Both the position numbers and the translations under genes were made by a program. Source: Flavobacterium kayseriense (GTDB lineage: Bacteria > Bacteroidota > Bacteroidia > Flavobacteriales > Flavobacteriaceae). Taken from it: a stretch of 64,000 nt of DNA. The stretch spans positions 62,001 to 126,000 of the forward strand of contig NZ_JACRUI010000002.1 of NCBI RefSeq assembly GCF_014305095.1, read 5' to 3'. Below the pieces are notes generated by a model. It ran no database searches, was not told where the DNA came from, and saw only the letters and a list, made by a program, of their open reading frames with translations. Position 1 is the stretch's first letter, and every line of letters begins with the position of its first letter. Of this stretch, positions 16,906 through 25,600 are shown one piece after another.

Positions 16906-19383
16906 TTATTTTGGATTTAAAATCATATCAATGCGTTTAATACAATCTTGATAATGATATTTAGTCTCTGTATTTACCGCTCCATTTTTAGCAGTATTTA
17001 AGGTTGATTTCAAGCTATTCAGCTCTCCTCTAACTAAACCACGTAAATCAGATTGTGATACATTGTAATATTGTCCGTTTCTACTTGGCTTAATATCTTG
17101 GGTCATCAAAAACTCCATTCTTTCTATATAAGCACGTTGTAAGTTTCTACGGTAAATAGTAGCACTTGCATTCGAAGCTGTTTCTTTCCATAAACCCGTT
17201 CTCATATCACGTAACAAATCCAAAGCCTTATAATTATTTGCTCCTAGAATTTCAGCATCCATTAATCGACCAAGACGTTCTAAACTTAAAACATTGTTTA
17301 AATGTCTAACTTGAAGCGCTCTAAAACGCTCTGTATACCCTGCATAATCAATGTCTTTCAAAGTTTGAACATTAACCATCCAAGTTGGAGAAGCAAATGC
17401 ATTAGCTTGCAACCATTGCATGGCTTCTTGCTGCTGCGCTTTTGATACTACTTCGTATACACTTCCTTTCTGATTTGGTTTTTTCAAATCTTCTTTAACA
17501 CCTCCTAAATTGGTAACTACGTGACCTACGTACCTACTCCATGTATCATGTAGTTCTTGGTACAATTCATCTAGATCTTCGTAATTATTGGTTACATCAC
17601 TGGTCCAAGTAGACAAATTCTCTGCAACATATTTCAAGTTTTTAAGTGCGTAAGTACTCGCTTTCATGGAATTATCACCTACATCCTCTGTTTGTGAAGT
17701 TGGATCAAAACTACTGCTTTGTTTACCGAACTTGTACATTTTGTCACCAGCCTTTTCTAAAATCCACTTGTCTAAGGTAGACACTTCAGCTTCTGGTGTG
17801 GTTGCATTCGGAATCACGCGATATCCCCAATTTACAGCGTAATGATCGTACGGACCCATTTGGCGAATAAAACGAACATCTTTATCACCTGGTTGTGCTA
17901 TATAATTGTATCGAGCGTAGTCCATTAAACTAGCTGCAATCCCGTTTTTTTGTGTAAAAGCACCGTTTCTATAATCTTCAACAGCATACGCATTACTTGC
18001 ACCCATGTTGTGAGGAAAACCTAACGCATGACCTACTTCGTGAGCAATAACAAAGCGCATCATCTCTCCTATTTCTTCATCGCTAGTATTTAAAGTTCTG
18101 GCTGATGGGTTTGCTGCACCTGTTTCTAGTAGGTAACGGTTTCTGTATGAACGCAAATGATTGTGGTACCATATGATATCACTCTCAATAATCTCACCTG
18201 ATCGCGGATCAGATACGCTTGGTCCCACTGCATTTCTAGTCGTACTCGCCACATAACGTATTACAGAGTAACGAGCATCTTCTGGGCTAAAGTCTGGATC
18301 TTCCTCTTTCGTTGGTGGGTCTTTTGCTATAATAGCATTTTTAAATCCAGCGGTTTCAAATGGTTTTTGCCATTCTTCGATACCTTGCTTAATGTACTTT
18401 CTTAGTTTCTCTGGAGTAGCTGGATCAATATAATAAACTATTGGCTTAACAGGCTCTACCAGTTCTCCTCTAGCGTATGCAGCAGGATCTTTTGGTTCCA
18501 GTCTCCATCTACGGATGTAGGTTTTATTATCTGATTTCAACTCATTGCTACCATAATCGTACTGACTAACTGTGAAAAAGCCAACTCTTGAATCAGCTAT
18601 TCTTGGAGTCATTGGAACCTCAGGTAATAAAATCATGGATTGATTCATTTGCAAACTAATAGTCTCTGTATCCTCTAAAACAGGAGGTTTTGAAGCATTA
18701 TAAGTTAAATCTTGTACAACCTCAATATTCATCGGAAAACTTTTCATTCCCGTAATAAAGCTACGAGAATCATCCATTCCTTTCACCTTATACGTTTCAC
18801 GCATAGCTGATGATAACCCGCTAATTGCTTTTACATCGCTGCTGTAAAACTTAGTAACATCAATAACTGTTTTTGTCGAATCTTTGCTAAAAGCCGCAAT
18901 ATCAAAAGCGAATAAAGTAGGCTCGTAGTTGTTGTTTTTTACTGAAATACTAATCGGTAAACTTTCATCAGCAACAGCTGCATAGGATTTAATTTTGATC
19001 AATATTTTATCTTGAAAGCGGTGCCAAACTATTAATTGCTCATTCGTTTCTGAACCAGCATTTACATAACCACCACCTAGATTAGAAGGTAATTTGGACA
19101 AGCGACTTACTAAAAGCATGTCCTTATCTAATAAATTATTAGGGATTTCAAAATAATATTTCTTATCCACACGGTGTACAGTAAAAAGTCCCGCATCAGA
19201 AATGGCATCTTTAGTAATTACTTTGTCATACTCCTTAATTCCTGTTTCCGGCTTTTTTGCTGGAGGGGCAACAGCGACAGGTGCATTTTTTTTCTTTTTG
19301 TTTTCCCTACTCGATTGTGCATTTGATACGATTGGAGCAATCATCAATGCACTAAAAGCAGATAAAATGAGAATTTTCTTCAT
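16906..19383 (-). CDS. Secreted zinc-dependent metalloprotease (DUF5117/DUF4953 type)
   Basis: An 825-residue exported protein with a signal peptide ending near residue 22 (VSNAQ) and a Lys/Pro-rich linker to about residue 48. A long N-terminal DUF5117-like beta domain precedes a metzincin-like catalytic core. The zinc motif is HEVGHALGFPHN at about residues 447-459 (two zinc His, the catalytic Glu and a third His). The helical C-terminal third resembles DUF4953. It probably acts in the periplasm or on the cell surface; the substrate is unknown. There is no T9SS sorting tail. It is monocistronic, divergent from alkB. Confidence 0.9.
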   Translation of the reverse strand: MKKILILSAFSALMIAPIVSNAQSSRENKKKKNAPVAVAPPAKKPETGIKEYDKVITKDAISDAGLFTVHRVDKKYYFEIPNNLLDKDMLLVSRLSKLPSNLGGGYVNAGSETNEQLIVWHRFQDKILIKIKSYAAVADESLPISISVKNNNYEPTLFAFDIAAFSKDSTKTVIDVTKFYSSDVKAISGLSSAMRETYKVKGMDDSRSFITGMKSFPMNIEVVQDLTYNASKPPVLEDTETISLQMNQSMILLPEVPMTPRIADSRVGFFTVSQYDYGSNELKSDNKTYIRRWRLEPKDPAAYARGELVEPVKPIVYYIDPATPEKLRKYIKQGIEEWQKPFETAGFKNAIIAKDPPTKEEDPDFSPEDARYSVIRYVASTTRNAVGPSVSDPRSGEIIESDIIWYHNHLRSYRNRYLLETGAANPSARTLNTSDEEIGEMMRFVIAHEVGHALGFPHNMGASNAYAVEDYRNGAFTQKNGIAASLMDYARYNYIAQPGDKDVRFIRQMGPYDHYAVNWGYRVIPNATTPEAEVSTLDKWILEKAGDKMYKFGKQSSSFDPTSQTEDVGDNSMKASTYALKNLKYVAENLSTWTSDVTNNYEDLDELYQELHDTWSRYVGHVVTNLGGVKEDLKKPNQKGSVYEVVSKAQQQEAMQWLQANAFASPTWMVNVQTLKDIDYAGYTERFRALQVRHLNNVLSLERLGRLMDAEILGANNYKALDLLRDMRTGLWKETASNASATIYRRNLQRAYIERMEFLMTQDIKPSRNGQYYNVSQSDLRGLVRGELNSLKSTLNTAKNGAVNTETKYHYQDCIKRIDMILNPK

Positions 19384-19532
19384 TTAGTGGTTTTTTATTA
19401 GTTATTCATTACCAAAAATAATTTTAAACACCTTTAGTCTATATATTGTTCAGTGATTTAACTTATAATTAACAACTGTTTGAAAGCACATTATACTCGG
19501 TTACTTCTAATTTATTATTCTATTTTCCAATT

Positions 19533-19651
19533 GGGCGTATCCTTACTGCACAACAAATTATACACTATCACTAATAAGCGTGCAGCAAGGTCGGGCTTTT
19601 CGTTACAATCTCCCTGAAAAACGGGAGGATTTCCGCTGCAATCCCTTACGC
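19533..19651 (+). repeat. Structured intergenic repeat, long form, copy 2
   Basis: GGGCGTATCC...CCCTTACGC. The closing ends pair as GCGTA/TACGC, a compensatory change relative to copy 1 (GCGTTA/TAACGC). Arm 1 pairs CCTT...CTGCA with TGCAG...AAGG; arm 2 pairs CTCCC with GGGAG (19611-19627). The GTCGGGCT core between the arms is kept. It lies in the divergent region between the metalloprotease and alkB genes. Confidence 0.75.
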
Positions 19652-19743
19652 AAGCAAAGTCTCATTGACTAATTAACAAAAGTTCAGCTTTGAAATTCAT
19701 AACAAATTCCGACCTTGTAATCCTTTTTAAAACAGCTTCCAAA

Positions 19744-20355
19744 ATGGATTTATTTTCAACCGCCGATCCTGAAAACACTAATCTTTTACCAAAAGATGGA
19801 ACCGTACTTTACTACGGACCCGTAGTTTCAATAGCGCAAGCCAACTACTACCTCAACACATTTTTAGAAACAATTGAATGGAAAAATGACGAAGCCGTTA
19901 TTTTTGGAAAACGAATTATAACCAAACGAAAAGTCGCGTGGTACGGAGACACAACCTATAGTTACACTTATTCTAAAACTACTAAAGAAGCCTTGCCATG
20001 GACTCCTGAACTACTGCAATTAAAAAAAATAATAGAAGAAAAAACTGGAGAAACCTACAATTCTTGTTTGCTTAACTTATACCACAGTGGCGATGAAGGA
20101 ATGGGTTGGCATAGTGATGGAGAAAAAGAACTAAAAAAAAATGGTGCCATAGCTTCGGTTAGTTTAGGAGCTGAAAGAAAATTTGCTTTTAAACATAAAG
20201 AAACGAAAGAGGTGGTTTCACATGTTTTAGCACACGGTAGTGTCTTAGTAATGAAAGATGAAACACAGACCTATTGGCTGCACCGTTTGCCGCCCAGCAC
20301 TCGAGTACAAAAGCCCCGTGTAAACCTTACCTTTAGAACCATTAACCTAAAGTAA
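19744..20355 (+). CDS. AlkB-like 2-oxoglutarate/Fe(II) dioxygenase
   Basis: A 203-residue oxygenase likely to repair alkylated DNA or RNA bases by oxidative demethylation. Iron ligands are His123 and Asp125 in MGWHSDGEKE, with a later His near YWLHRL; the RVNLTFR segment at the C-terminus supplies the two arginines (R-x5-R) for 2-oxoglutarate and substrate. The frame opens at a TTG (19690), but the ATG at 19744 (MDLFSTADPENTNLLPKDG) matches the family N-terminus. It resembles the short AlkB (ALKBH2/3-like) group. It stands alone. Confidence 0.9.
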   Translation: MDLFSTADPENTNLLPKDGTVLYYGPVVSIAQANYYLNTFLETIEWKNDEAVIFGKRIITKRKVAWYGDTTYSYTYSKTTKEALPWTPELLQLKKIIEEKTGETYNSCLLNLYHSGDEGMGWHSDGEKELKKNGAIASVSLGAERKFAFKHKETKEVVSHVLAHGSVLVMKDETQTYWLHRLPPSTRVQKPRVNLTFRTINLK

Positions 20356-20463
20356 AAATCACAAACAGTTGTTTAACAGCAGGAACAAACGTTAAAATTT
20401 GCAATTATGTTGTAAAAAAACATAATTTAGAAGTATCTATTGTACAACACTTACCACAAAAAT

Positions 20464-21351
20464 ATGCAACCATTAAAAAAAGAAGACATTCATCAAGACG
20501 TATTTGACTTATACGATCAATACGCACATAACAAATTAGAACGTCGCGATTTCCTAGCTAAATTATCACTCTATGCAGTTGGAACCATTACAGTCGGGTC
20601 ATTATTGAGTTTTATTTCTCCCAATTATCTTGATAATTTAATAGTACAACCTGACGACGAGCGTTTAAATTCTGATTACATTACGTACGATTCGCCAAAG
20701 GGTGGAGGAAAAATAAAAGGATTATTATCTATTCCTGAAGGCACTAAAAAGAAATTACCCGGGATTATTGTTGTTCACGAAAACCGCGGATTAAATCCTT
20801 ACATCGAAGATGTAGGCCGTCGCTGTGCTGTAGATGGATTCATTAGTCTTGCACCTGATGCTTTATCGCCTTTAGGAGGCTATCCCGGTAATGATGACGA
20901 AGGTCGCGTTATGCAACAAAAAAGAGATCGTTATGAAATGCTCGAGGATTTTATCGCAGCGTACGAATACCTCAGCAAACATGAAAACTGTAACGGTAAA
21001 ATAGGTGTCGTAGGATTTTGTTTTGGTGGGTGGATCGCAAATATGATGGCAGTTCGACTTCCTAATCTATCAGGAGCAGTTCCCTACTACGGAGGACAAC
21101 CAACTGCCGAAGAAGCTGCACAAATAAAAGCACCTTTATTATTACAATATGCAGGTTTAGACACAAGAGTAAACGAGGGATTACCTGCTTATGAAGCCGT
21201 GCTAAAAGCCAACAAGGTAGATTATAAAGCCTACATATACCCTGATGTAAATCACGGTTTCCATAATAACTCAACTCCTAGATTTGACAAACCCGCTGCT
21301 GATTTATCATGGGAAAGAACCATCGCTTTCTTTAAAACTAATTTAAAATAA
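20464..21351 (+). CDS. Dienelactone hydrolase family protein with Tat-like signal
   Basis: A 295-residue alpha/beta hydrolase. An N-terminal soluble stretch (about 28 residues) is followed by ERRDFLAKLSLYAVGTITVG, a twin-arginine-like export or membrane-anchor segment. The DLH domain follows, with the nucleophile Cys186 in GFCFGG, Asp in AGLDTRVNEG and His in DVNHGFHNN. A Cys nucleophile is the DLH hallmark, as opposed to serine esterases. The frame extends to a TTG at 20440, but the ATG at 20464 (MQPLKKEDIHQD) is better supported. The physiological substrate is unknown. Confidence 0.88.
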   Translation: MQPLKKEDIHQDVFDLYDQYAHNKLERRDFLAKLSLYAVGTITVGSLLSFISPNYLDNLIVQPDDERLNSDYITYDSPKGGGKIKGLLSIPEGTKKKLPGIIVVHENRGLNPYIEDVGRRCAVDGFISLAPDALSPLGGYPGNDDEGRVMQQKRDRYEMLEDFIAAYEYLSKHENCNGKIGVVGFCFGGWIANMMAVRLPNLSGAVPYYGGQPTAEEAAQIKAPLLLQYAGLDTRVNEGLPAYEAVLKANKVDYKAYIYPDVNHGFHNNSTPRFDKPAADLSWERTIAFFKTNLK

Positions 21352-21365
21352 GACCAAATACCACA

Positions 21366-21402
21366 AAAAAAGGTAGTGAACACAAGCTCACTACCATTTT
21401 TT
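21366..21402. terminator. Bidirectional terminator between the dienelactone hydrolase and SRPBCC genes
   Basis: GGTAGTGA (21372-21379) pairs with TCACTACC (21388-21395), flanked by A and T runs, between convergent genes. Confidence 0.8.
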
Positions 21403-21449
21403 ATATTTTAGCAACCCAATACTTATAAAAATAAGGGTACACTTTTAAA

Positions 21450-21842
21450 TTATAGTTTTCCCATATTTCCTGCTAATGTCTCGATAAATTTACCAATTGG
21501 TCCTTTTATCATCATGGCCATCATAGGATTAAAATCACCTTCAAAATCTAGTTTCACTGCGCTAGATGTGTCTGATATCGCATCAATATTAGCAACTAAA
21601 GTAAATGGTAGTTTATCACTTGCTGCACCTAAAACTATTTTAGAAGGAGCTATTTTCTCTTTCATCTTTAACTTTATTTCCGGCATACCTTTAAGGCCAA
21701 AAATAAAAGCATCATCACCAATAACCTCGAACTTAGCAATATTCTCAGGCATTAATTTCTCGAAACTTCTTACATCGCTCAATAAATCAAATAATTCTTG
21801 TGCTGATTTTTCGACAGTAACTTTAGGACTTTCTAAGTTCAT
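21450..21842 (-). CDS. SRPBCC (START-like) family protein
   Basis: A 130-residue soluble protein with the START/SRPBCC pattern: an N-terminal beta strand, the LFDLLSDVRSFEKLMPENI helices, then a run of beta strands and a long C-terminal helix (GPIGKFIETLAGNMGKL). Such folds bind hydrophobic ligands or act in lipid and polyketide chemistry; no specific role can be read. It starts 6 bp after the pyrE stop and is surely co-transcribed with pyrE. Confidence 0.8.
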   Translation of the reverse strand: MNLESPKVTVEKSAQELFDLLSDVRSFEKLMPENIAKFEVIGDDAFIFGLKGMPEIKLKMKEKIAPSKIVLGAASDKLPFTLVANIDAISDTSSAVKLDFEGDFNPMMAMMIKGPIGKFIETLAGNMGKL

Positions 21843-21848
21843 CTCTTT

Positions 21849-22502
21849 TTATTTATCAATATTAACTCCCCAAGTCGATGGGCTAACGCTCCATTCTCTC
21901 AAAGTTTGTTCTTCTTTTTCAGTAATATAACTTTTTGCGACTGCCAAATTTAATAAATTTTGGTAGTTACTTAAAGTGTATAAATCTAATTTAGCTGCTT
22001 TAAAATTATCCTCGGCAACAGCAAAACCATACGTAAATACAGCTGCCATTCCTTTAATATTCGCTCCAGCTGCACGCAATGCTTCTACAGCCATCAAACT
22101 ACTATTTCCAGTACTAATTAAATCTTCGACAACCACTACATTTTGTCCTTTTTGCAAGAAGCCCTCTACTTGGTTTTGACGTCCGTGCTTTTTAGGCTCT
22201 GGGCGAACATAAACAAATGGTAATCCCAAACTTTCGGCAACAAGAATACCAATTCCGATAGCTCCAGTGGCAACTCCTGCGATAACATCTGGCTTCCCAA
22301 ACTGTTTTTCGATATTTTTTGCAAATTCATCTCTAACATAATTTCTTATTGCTGGAAATGAAAGAATTAACCTATTATCACAGTAAATAGGCGATTTCCA
22401 TCCGGAAGCCCATGTAAAAGGATTTCCTGGATTCAATTTAATTGCATTTATTTGTAAAAGCAATTCGGCTGTTTTTTCGGCAGTATCTTTATTAAAAATC
22501 AT
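21849..22502 (-). CDS. pyrE: Orotate phosphoribosyltransferase
   Basis: Converts orotate and PRPP to OMP in pyrimidine synthesis. The 217 residues include the PRPP motif VVVVEDLISTGNSS and the YVRPEPKKHGRQNQVEG flexible loop that closes over the active site. I chose the ATG at 22502 (MIFNKDTAEKTAELLL): it fits the family, and a good promoter lies so close that longer forms would start upstream of the transcript. It is divergent from a NUDIX gene with only 7 bp between the start codons, and is followed by the SRPBCC gene. Confidence 0.96.
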   Translation of the reverse strand: MIFNKDTAEKTAELLLQINAIKLNPGNPFTWASGWKSPIYCDNRLILSFPAIRNYVRDEFAKNIEKQFGKPDVIAGVATGAIGIGILVAESLGLPFVYVRPEPKKHGRQNQVEGFLQKGQNVVVVEDLISTGNSSLMAVEALRAAGANIKGMAAVFTYGFAVAEDNFKAAKLDLYTLSNYQNLLNLAVAKSYITEKEEQTLREWSVSPSTWGVNIDK

Positions 22503-22506
22503 AGTA

Positions 22507-22536
22507 CAAATGTATAAAGTTTTTGTGAACGACAAA
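22507..22536 (-). promoter_or_regulatory. pyrE promoter inside the NUDIX start region
   Basis: On the minus strand TTTG (22536-22533) and TACATTTG (22514-22507) are 18 bp apart, matching the Bacteroidota -33/-7 consensus. Only 4 nt separate the -7 box from the pyrE ATG, implying a leaderless or nearly leaderless pyrE mRNA. The whole promoter lies within the first codons of the divergent NUDIX gene. Confidence 0.7.
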
Positions 22537-23115
22537 CCACTTTTTTTGACAAATAAAATATCAAAAGAAACGGACTTTCAACTATTCTTATTAGAGAGTA
22601 TTGATATCGAACAACTTATTATCAAAATATTTCAAAATAAAATTCAAAAAGCCTATCTCTACCATCCGGACGAAAAAGAGATTATGAAAACCTTAAAGGC
22701 AAAAATTCCTGTTAACAAAGCGGGCGGCGGCCTTGTTTACAATAAAAAAGGAGAAGTCTTATTCATTTTTAGGAACGGAAAATGGGATTTACCTAAGGGC
22801 GGAACCGAAAAAGGAGAAGATATCGAAGGTACTTCTATGCGAGAAGTAGAGGAAGAAACTGGTGTTGACCAACTGCGCATCATAAAAAAATTACAAAAAA
22901 CCTATCATATTTTTAAGCGCAACGGCGTTTACAAGCTAAAAATCACGCACTGGTTCGAAATGCATTCAGATTTTGAAGGAACGCCTCAAGGACAATTAGA
23001 GGAAGGCATTGAGAAGGTCGCTTGGGTACATCCTAAGGATATTCCTGAGTTACTAAAAAACTCCTACGAGAACATTAAGTTATTGTTTCAGGAAGAGCCA
23101 GTCGCGCACTCTTAG
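22510..23115 (+). CDS. NUDIX hydrolase
   Basis: A 201-residue protein. The NUDIX box GGTEKGEDIEGTSMREVEEETGV spans about residues 97-119 and matches GX5EX7REUXEEXGU. It is preceded by the beta strand GGGLVYNKKGEVLFIFRNGKWDLPKG, typical of Ap4A/ADP-ribose-type pyrophosphatases. The first 65 residues are a family-specific N-terminal extension. The nucleotide substrate is undetermined. It is divergent from pyrE with a 7-bp gap, and a structured repeat follows its stop. Confidence 0.9.
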   Translation: MYKVFVNDKPLFLTNKISKETDFQLFLLESIDIEQLIIKIFQNKIQKAYLYHPDEKEIMKTLKAKIPVNKAGGGLVYNKKGEVLFIFRNGKWDLPKGGTEKGEDIEGTSMREVEEETGVDQLRIIKKLQKTYHIFKRNGVYKLKITHWFEMHSDFEGTPQGQLEEGIEKVAWVHPKDIPELLKNSYENIKLLFQEEPVAHS

Positions 23116-23126
23116 AAACATAATTT

Positions 23127-23239
23127 GGGCGTGCCACCCTACGAAATAGAGGCTACTAATTGTAACAATTAGTAGCCTCTATTTCGTATACTGTCGGGCT
23201 ATCCGTGCTACTTTGGTAGCTTACTCCTATCCCTCACGC
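23127..23239 (+). repeat. Structured intergenic repeat, long form, copy 3
   Basis: GGGCGTGCC...CCCTCACGC; the closing helix GCGTG/CACGC is a third compensatory version. The first arm is a perfect 24-bp inverted repeat (23140-23163 with 23165-23188). The second is GCTAC-tttg-GTAGC within the conserved GTCGGGCTATCCG core. It lies 11 bp after the NUDIX stop and 68 bp before the helicase ATG. Confidence 0.85.
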
Positions 23240-23295
23240 AAAAAAATCACAATCCTCCATACGAAAACCATCCAAAAAAGTGAAAAGTTTTTAAT

Positions 23296-23303
23296 TACCT
23301 TTG
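23296..23303 (+). promoter_or_regulatory. -7 promoter box of the helicase gene
   Basis: TACCTTTG matches TAnnTTTG and ends 4 nt before the ATG at 23308, again predicting a leaderless transcript. No clean TTTG -33 box was seen. Confidence 0.5.
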
Positions 23304-23307
23304 CGCT

Positions 23308-24654
23308 ATGAATAGTAAACACCTCCCACAAAACATACTTAAAAACTTAGGTATATCTCAGTTAAACGAAATGCAAGATAGGGCACAAGACGCCATCTTA
23401 CATGATAACAATATTTTATTGTTATCACCTACCGGTTCTGGGAAAACATTAGCCTTTTTATTACCTATTTTAGAATTATTACAACCTGAAATTTTATCGG
23501 TACAATGTTTAATTCTGGTTCCATCACGTGAATTAGGACTTCAAATTGAACAAGTATGGAAAAAAATGGGTACCGATTATAAAGTTAATGTATGCTATGG
23601 TGGACACTCTATTGATACTGAAATTAAAAACTTAAGCAATCCTCCTGCTGTTCTTATTGGAACTCCAGGACGTATTGCGGACCATATCGATCGTGGCACT
23701 TTTAGATTGGATAAAATTCAAACTATGGTGCTGGACGAATTTGATAAATCATTGCAACTGGGTTTCCATGAGCAAATGTCTTTTATCATTGGTAAATTAT
23801 CAAAACTGAACAAACGTATTCTTGTTTCGGCTACCTCAGATATTGAGATCCCGAAATACACGAGAGTTGTAAACCCTACGATTCTTGATTTCATCCCAGA
23901 GAATGAGGAAGAATCAAACCTCGCAATAAAACTAGTCGTATCTAAGGAAAAAGATAAACTAGGAAGCTTGTTCCAGTTAATTTGTTCGCTAAAATCGCAA
24001 GCTGCCATTGTATTTTGTAACCATAGAGATGCTGCTGAGCGCATTAGTGATACACTAAACGAAAAAGGAATTTACGCCACCTACTACCACGGAGGAATGG
24101 ATCAAGACGAACGTGAACGCGCGCTTATCCAGTTTCGTAACGGAAGTGTGAGCTATTTGATCACCACTGATTTAGCAGCTCGTGGACTAGATATTCCTGA
24201 GATGAACCACGTAATTCATTACCATTTACCACTAAAAGAAGACGAGTTCACGCATAGAAATGGTCGTACTGCACGTATGACGGCCTCAGGTACTGCCTAC
24301 GTTATTGCGCACGATAGCGAGAAAAAAATGGAATACCTTGATTATGGTATGGATGTTTACCAACTTCCAGCTAGCGTAGTTTTACCAAAACCACCTTTAT
24401 ACCAAACGATTTACATCAGTGGTGGAAAGAAAAACAAACTCAACAAAATTGATATTGTCGGTTTCTTTTCTCAGAAAGGAAAACTAGAAAAAGGCGATCT
24501 AGGCTTAATCGAAGTAAAAGATTTCATCTCCTTTGCTGCAGTTAAATTCAATAAAGTAAAAGACTTATTGCACAACATTAGAGACGAAAAAATGAAAGGC
24601 AAGAAATTCAAAATTGAAGTCGCTAGAAAAGTAATTAAGAAAGAAGAAGAGTAG
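23308..24654 (+). CDS. DEAD-box RNA helicase with DbpA-like C-terminal domain
   Basis: A 448-residue ATP-dependent RNA helicase. Motif I is SPTGSGKT (about 40-47) and motif II is DEFD (143-146) instead of DEAD. Motif III is SAT (174-176), and motif VI is HRNGRTAR near residue 312. The last 75 residues (TIYISGGKKNKLNKIDIVGFFSQ...) form a DbpA RNA-binding domain, which in E. coli targets 23S rRNA helix 92, so a ribosome assembly role is likely. A terminator follows. Confidence 0.92.
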   Translation: MNSKHLPQNILKNLGISQLNEMQDRAQDAILHDNNILLLSPTGSGKTLAFLLPILELLQPEILSVQCLILVPSRELGLQIEQVWKKMGTDYKVNVCYGGHSIDTEIKNLSNPPAVLIGTPGRIADHIDRGTFRLDKIQTMVLDEFDKSLQLGFHEQMSFIIGKLSKLNKRILVSATSDIEIPKYTRVVNPTILDFIPENEEESNLAIKLVVSKEKDKLGSLFQLICSLKSQAAIVFCNHRDAAERISDTLNEKGIYATYYHGGMDQDERERALIQFRNGSVSYLITTDLAARGLDIPEMNHVIHYHLPLKEDEFTHRNGRTARMTASGTAYVIAHDSEKKMEYLDYGMDVYQLPASVVLPKPPLYQTIYISGGKKNKLNKIDIVGFFSQKGKLEKGDLGLIEVKDFISFAAVKFNKVKDLLHNIRDEKMKGKKFKIEVARKVIKKEEE

Positions 24655-24659
24655 TTTTT

Positions 24660-24711
24660 TTTTAGTGAATCACTAGAAGTGAATGGTGAGTAGTGAGAAG
24701 TGAGAAGTAAG
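24660..24711. repeat. AGTGA-rich repeat block, left arm
   Basis: A run of AGTGAA, AGTGAG and GTGAGA units directly after the helicase stop. It is complementary to the TTTTCAC/TTCTCAC block at 24835-24917, so the two can form a large imperfect hairpin around the terminator. Confidence 0.7.
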
Positions 24712-24740
24712 CAATTTTCGAGTTGTCTATAAACAGAAAA

Positions 24741-24778
24741 AACGTTAGCAGTAAATTTATTGCTAACGTTTTTTTTTA
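24741..24778 (+). terminator. Terminator of the helicase gene
   Basis: AACGTTAGCA pairs perfectly with TGCTAACGTT around a 10-nt loop, followed by eight T. It is flanked by the complementary repeat blocks. Confidence 0.85.
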
Positions 24779-24834
24779 TTTATGGAGGTATGTTTTTACT
24801 GAAAGTGATAATCTTGATAACTAGATCCTAATCC

Positions 24835-24917
24835 TTTTCACTTTTCACTTTTCACTTTTCACTTTTCACTTCTCACTTTTCACTTCTCACTTTTCACGAC
24901 TACTCACCTCTCACTAA
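24835..24917. repeat. Tandem 7-bp repeat TTTTCAC, right arm
   Basis: Nine consecutive 7-bp units run from 24835 to 24897: seven TTTTCAC and two TTCTCAC. ACTCACCTCTCAC follows, ending just before the phnA-like stop region. It is complementary to 24660-24711. As a simple tandem repeat of 7 bp (not a multiple of 3) it is prone to slippage but lies outside coding sequence. Confidence 0.85.
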
Positions 24918-24922
24918 AAAAA

Positions 24923-25501
24923 CTATGTTTTCTTAACGTACTGCGTGATGATTACAATAGTTTGTCCGTCTACTTTTCCTTCGATATATTCGGCATTTTC
25001 ATGATCCAAACGAATGTTACGTACCGCTGTACCTTGCTTTGCAACCATACTAGATCCTTTTACTTTCAAGTCTTTTATTAAAACAACGCTATCTCCGTGT
25101 TCTAAAATCACTCCGTTACTGTCTCTATGAATAATTTTATTCTCATCATCCTCACCTTCACCTGTCGCTTGTGCATAGGCTAACAAATCCTCATCAAGGT
25201 ACATCATGTCTAGTAATTCCTTTGGCCATCCTGCGCCACGCAAACGACTAAGCATTCTCCAAGCCACTACTTGAACTGCACTGTTCTCATTCCACATACT
25301 ATCATTCAAGCATCTCCAGTGATTCAAATCCTCATTTCCAGGATTTTCTATTTGGTCTTTACAAGTAGCACAAGTCATTACTGCTTCGTCCAGACCTCCT
25401 TTTTTTGTAGGTAGTACTTCGTACACCTTCAGGTTTTCTGTAGACCCACATAATTCACATTTCGACCCACTGCGTTTGTTCAACTCTCTTTCTATGCTCA
25501 T
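24923..25501 (-). CDS. PhnA-domain protein
   Basis: A 192-residue protein with an N-terminal zinc ribbon (CELCGSTENL...CATCKDQ, two CxxC pairs) and a C-terminal PhnA domain (DSNGVILEHGDSVVLIKDLKVKGSS...). Despite the name, a role in phosphonate use has not been shown for most members. I chose the ATG at 25501 (MSIERELNKRSGSKCELCG); an upstream in-frame ATG at 25531 adds ten residues without family support. It stands alone. Confidence 0.88.
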   Translation of the reverse strand: MSIERELNKRSGSKCELCGSTENLKVYEVLPTKKGGLDEAVMTCATCKDQIENPGNEDLNHWRCLNDSMWNENSAVQVVAWRMLSRLRGAGWPKELLDMMYLDEDLLAYAQATGEGEDDENKIIHRDSNGVILEHGDSVVLIKDLKVKGSSMVAKQGTAVRNIRLDHENAEYIEGKVDGQTIVIITQYVKKT

Positions 25502-25600
25502 TTTTTGTTTTGTTTGTTGTTGATAGCGCAATTATACTATCTACCTTTATTTTAGATATTGTCTTATTCTTGATCTCAAATGTACACTAAAACACCTGCC

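Noticed and set aside
24835..24897. Regular TTTTCAC repeats considered as a CRISPR array
   Set aside because: The unit is only 7 bp with no spacers and no cas genes nearby; it is a simple tandem repeat.
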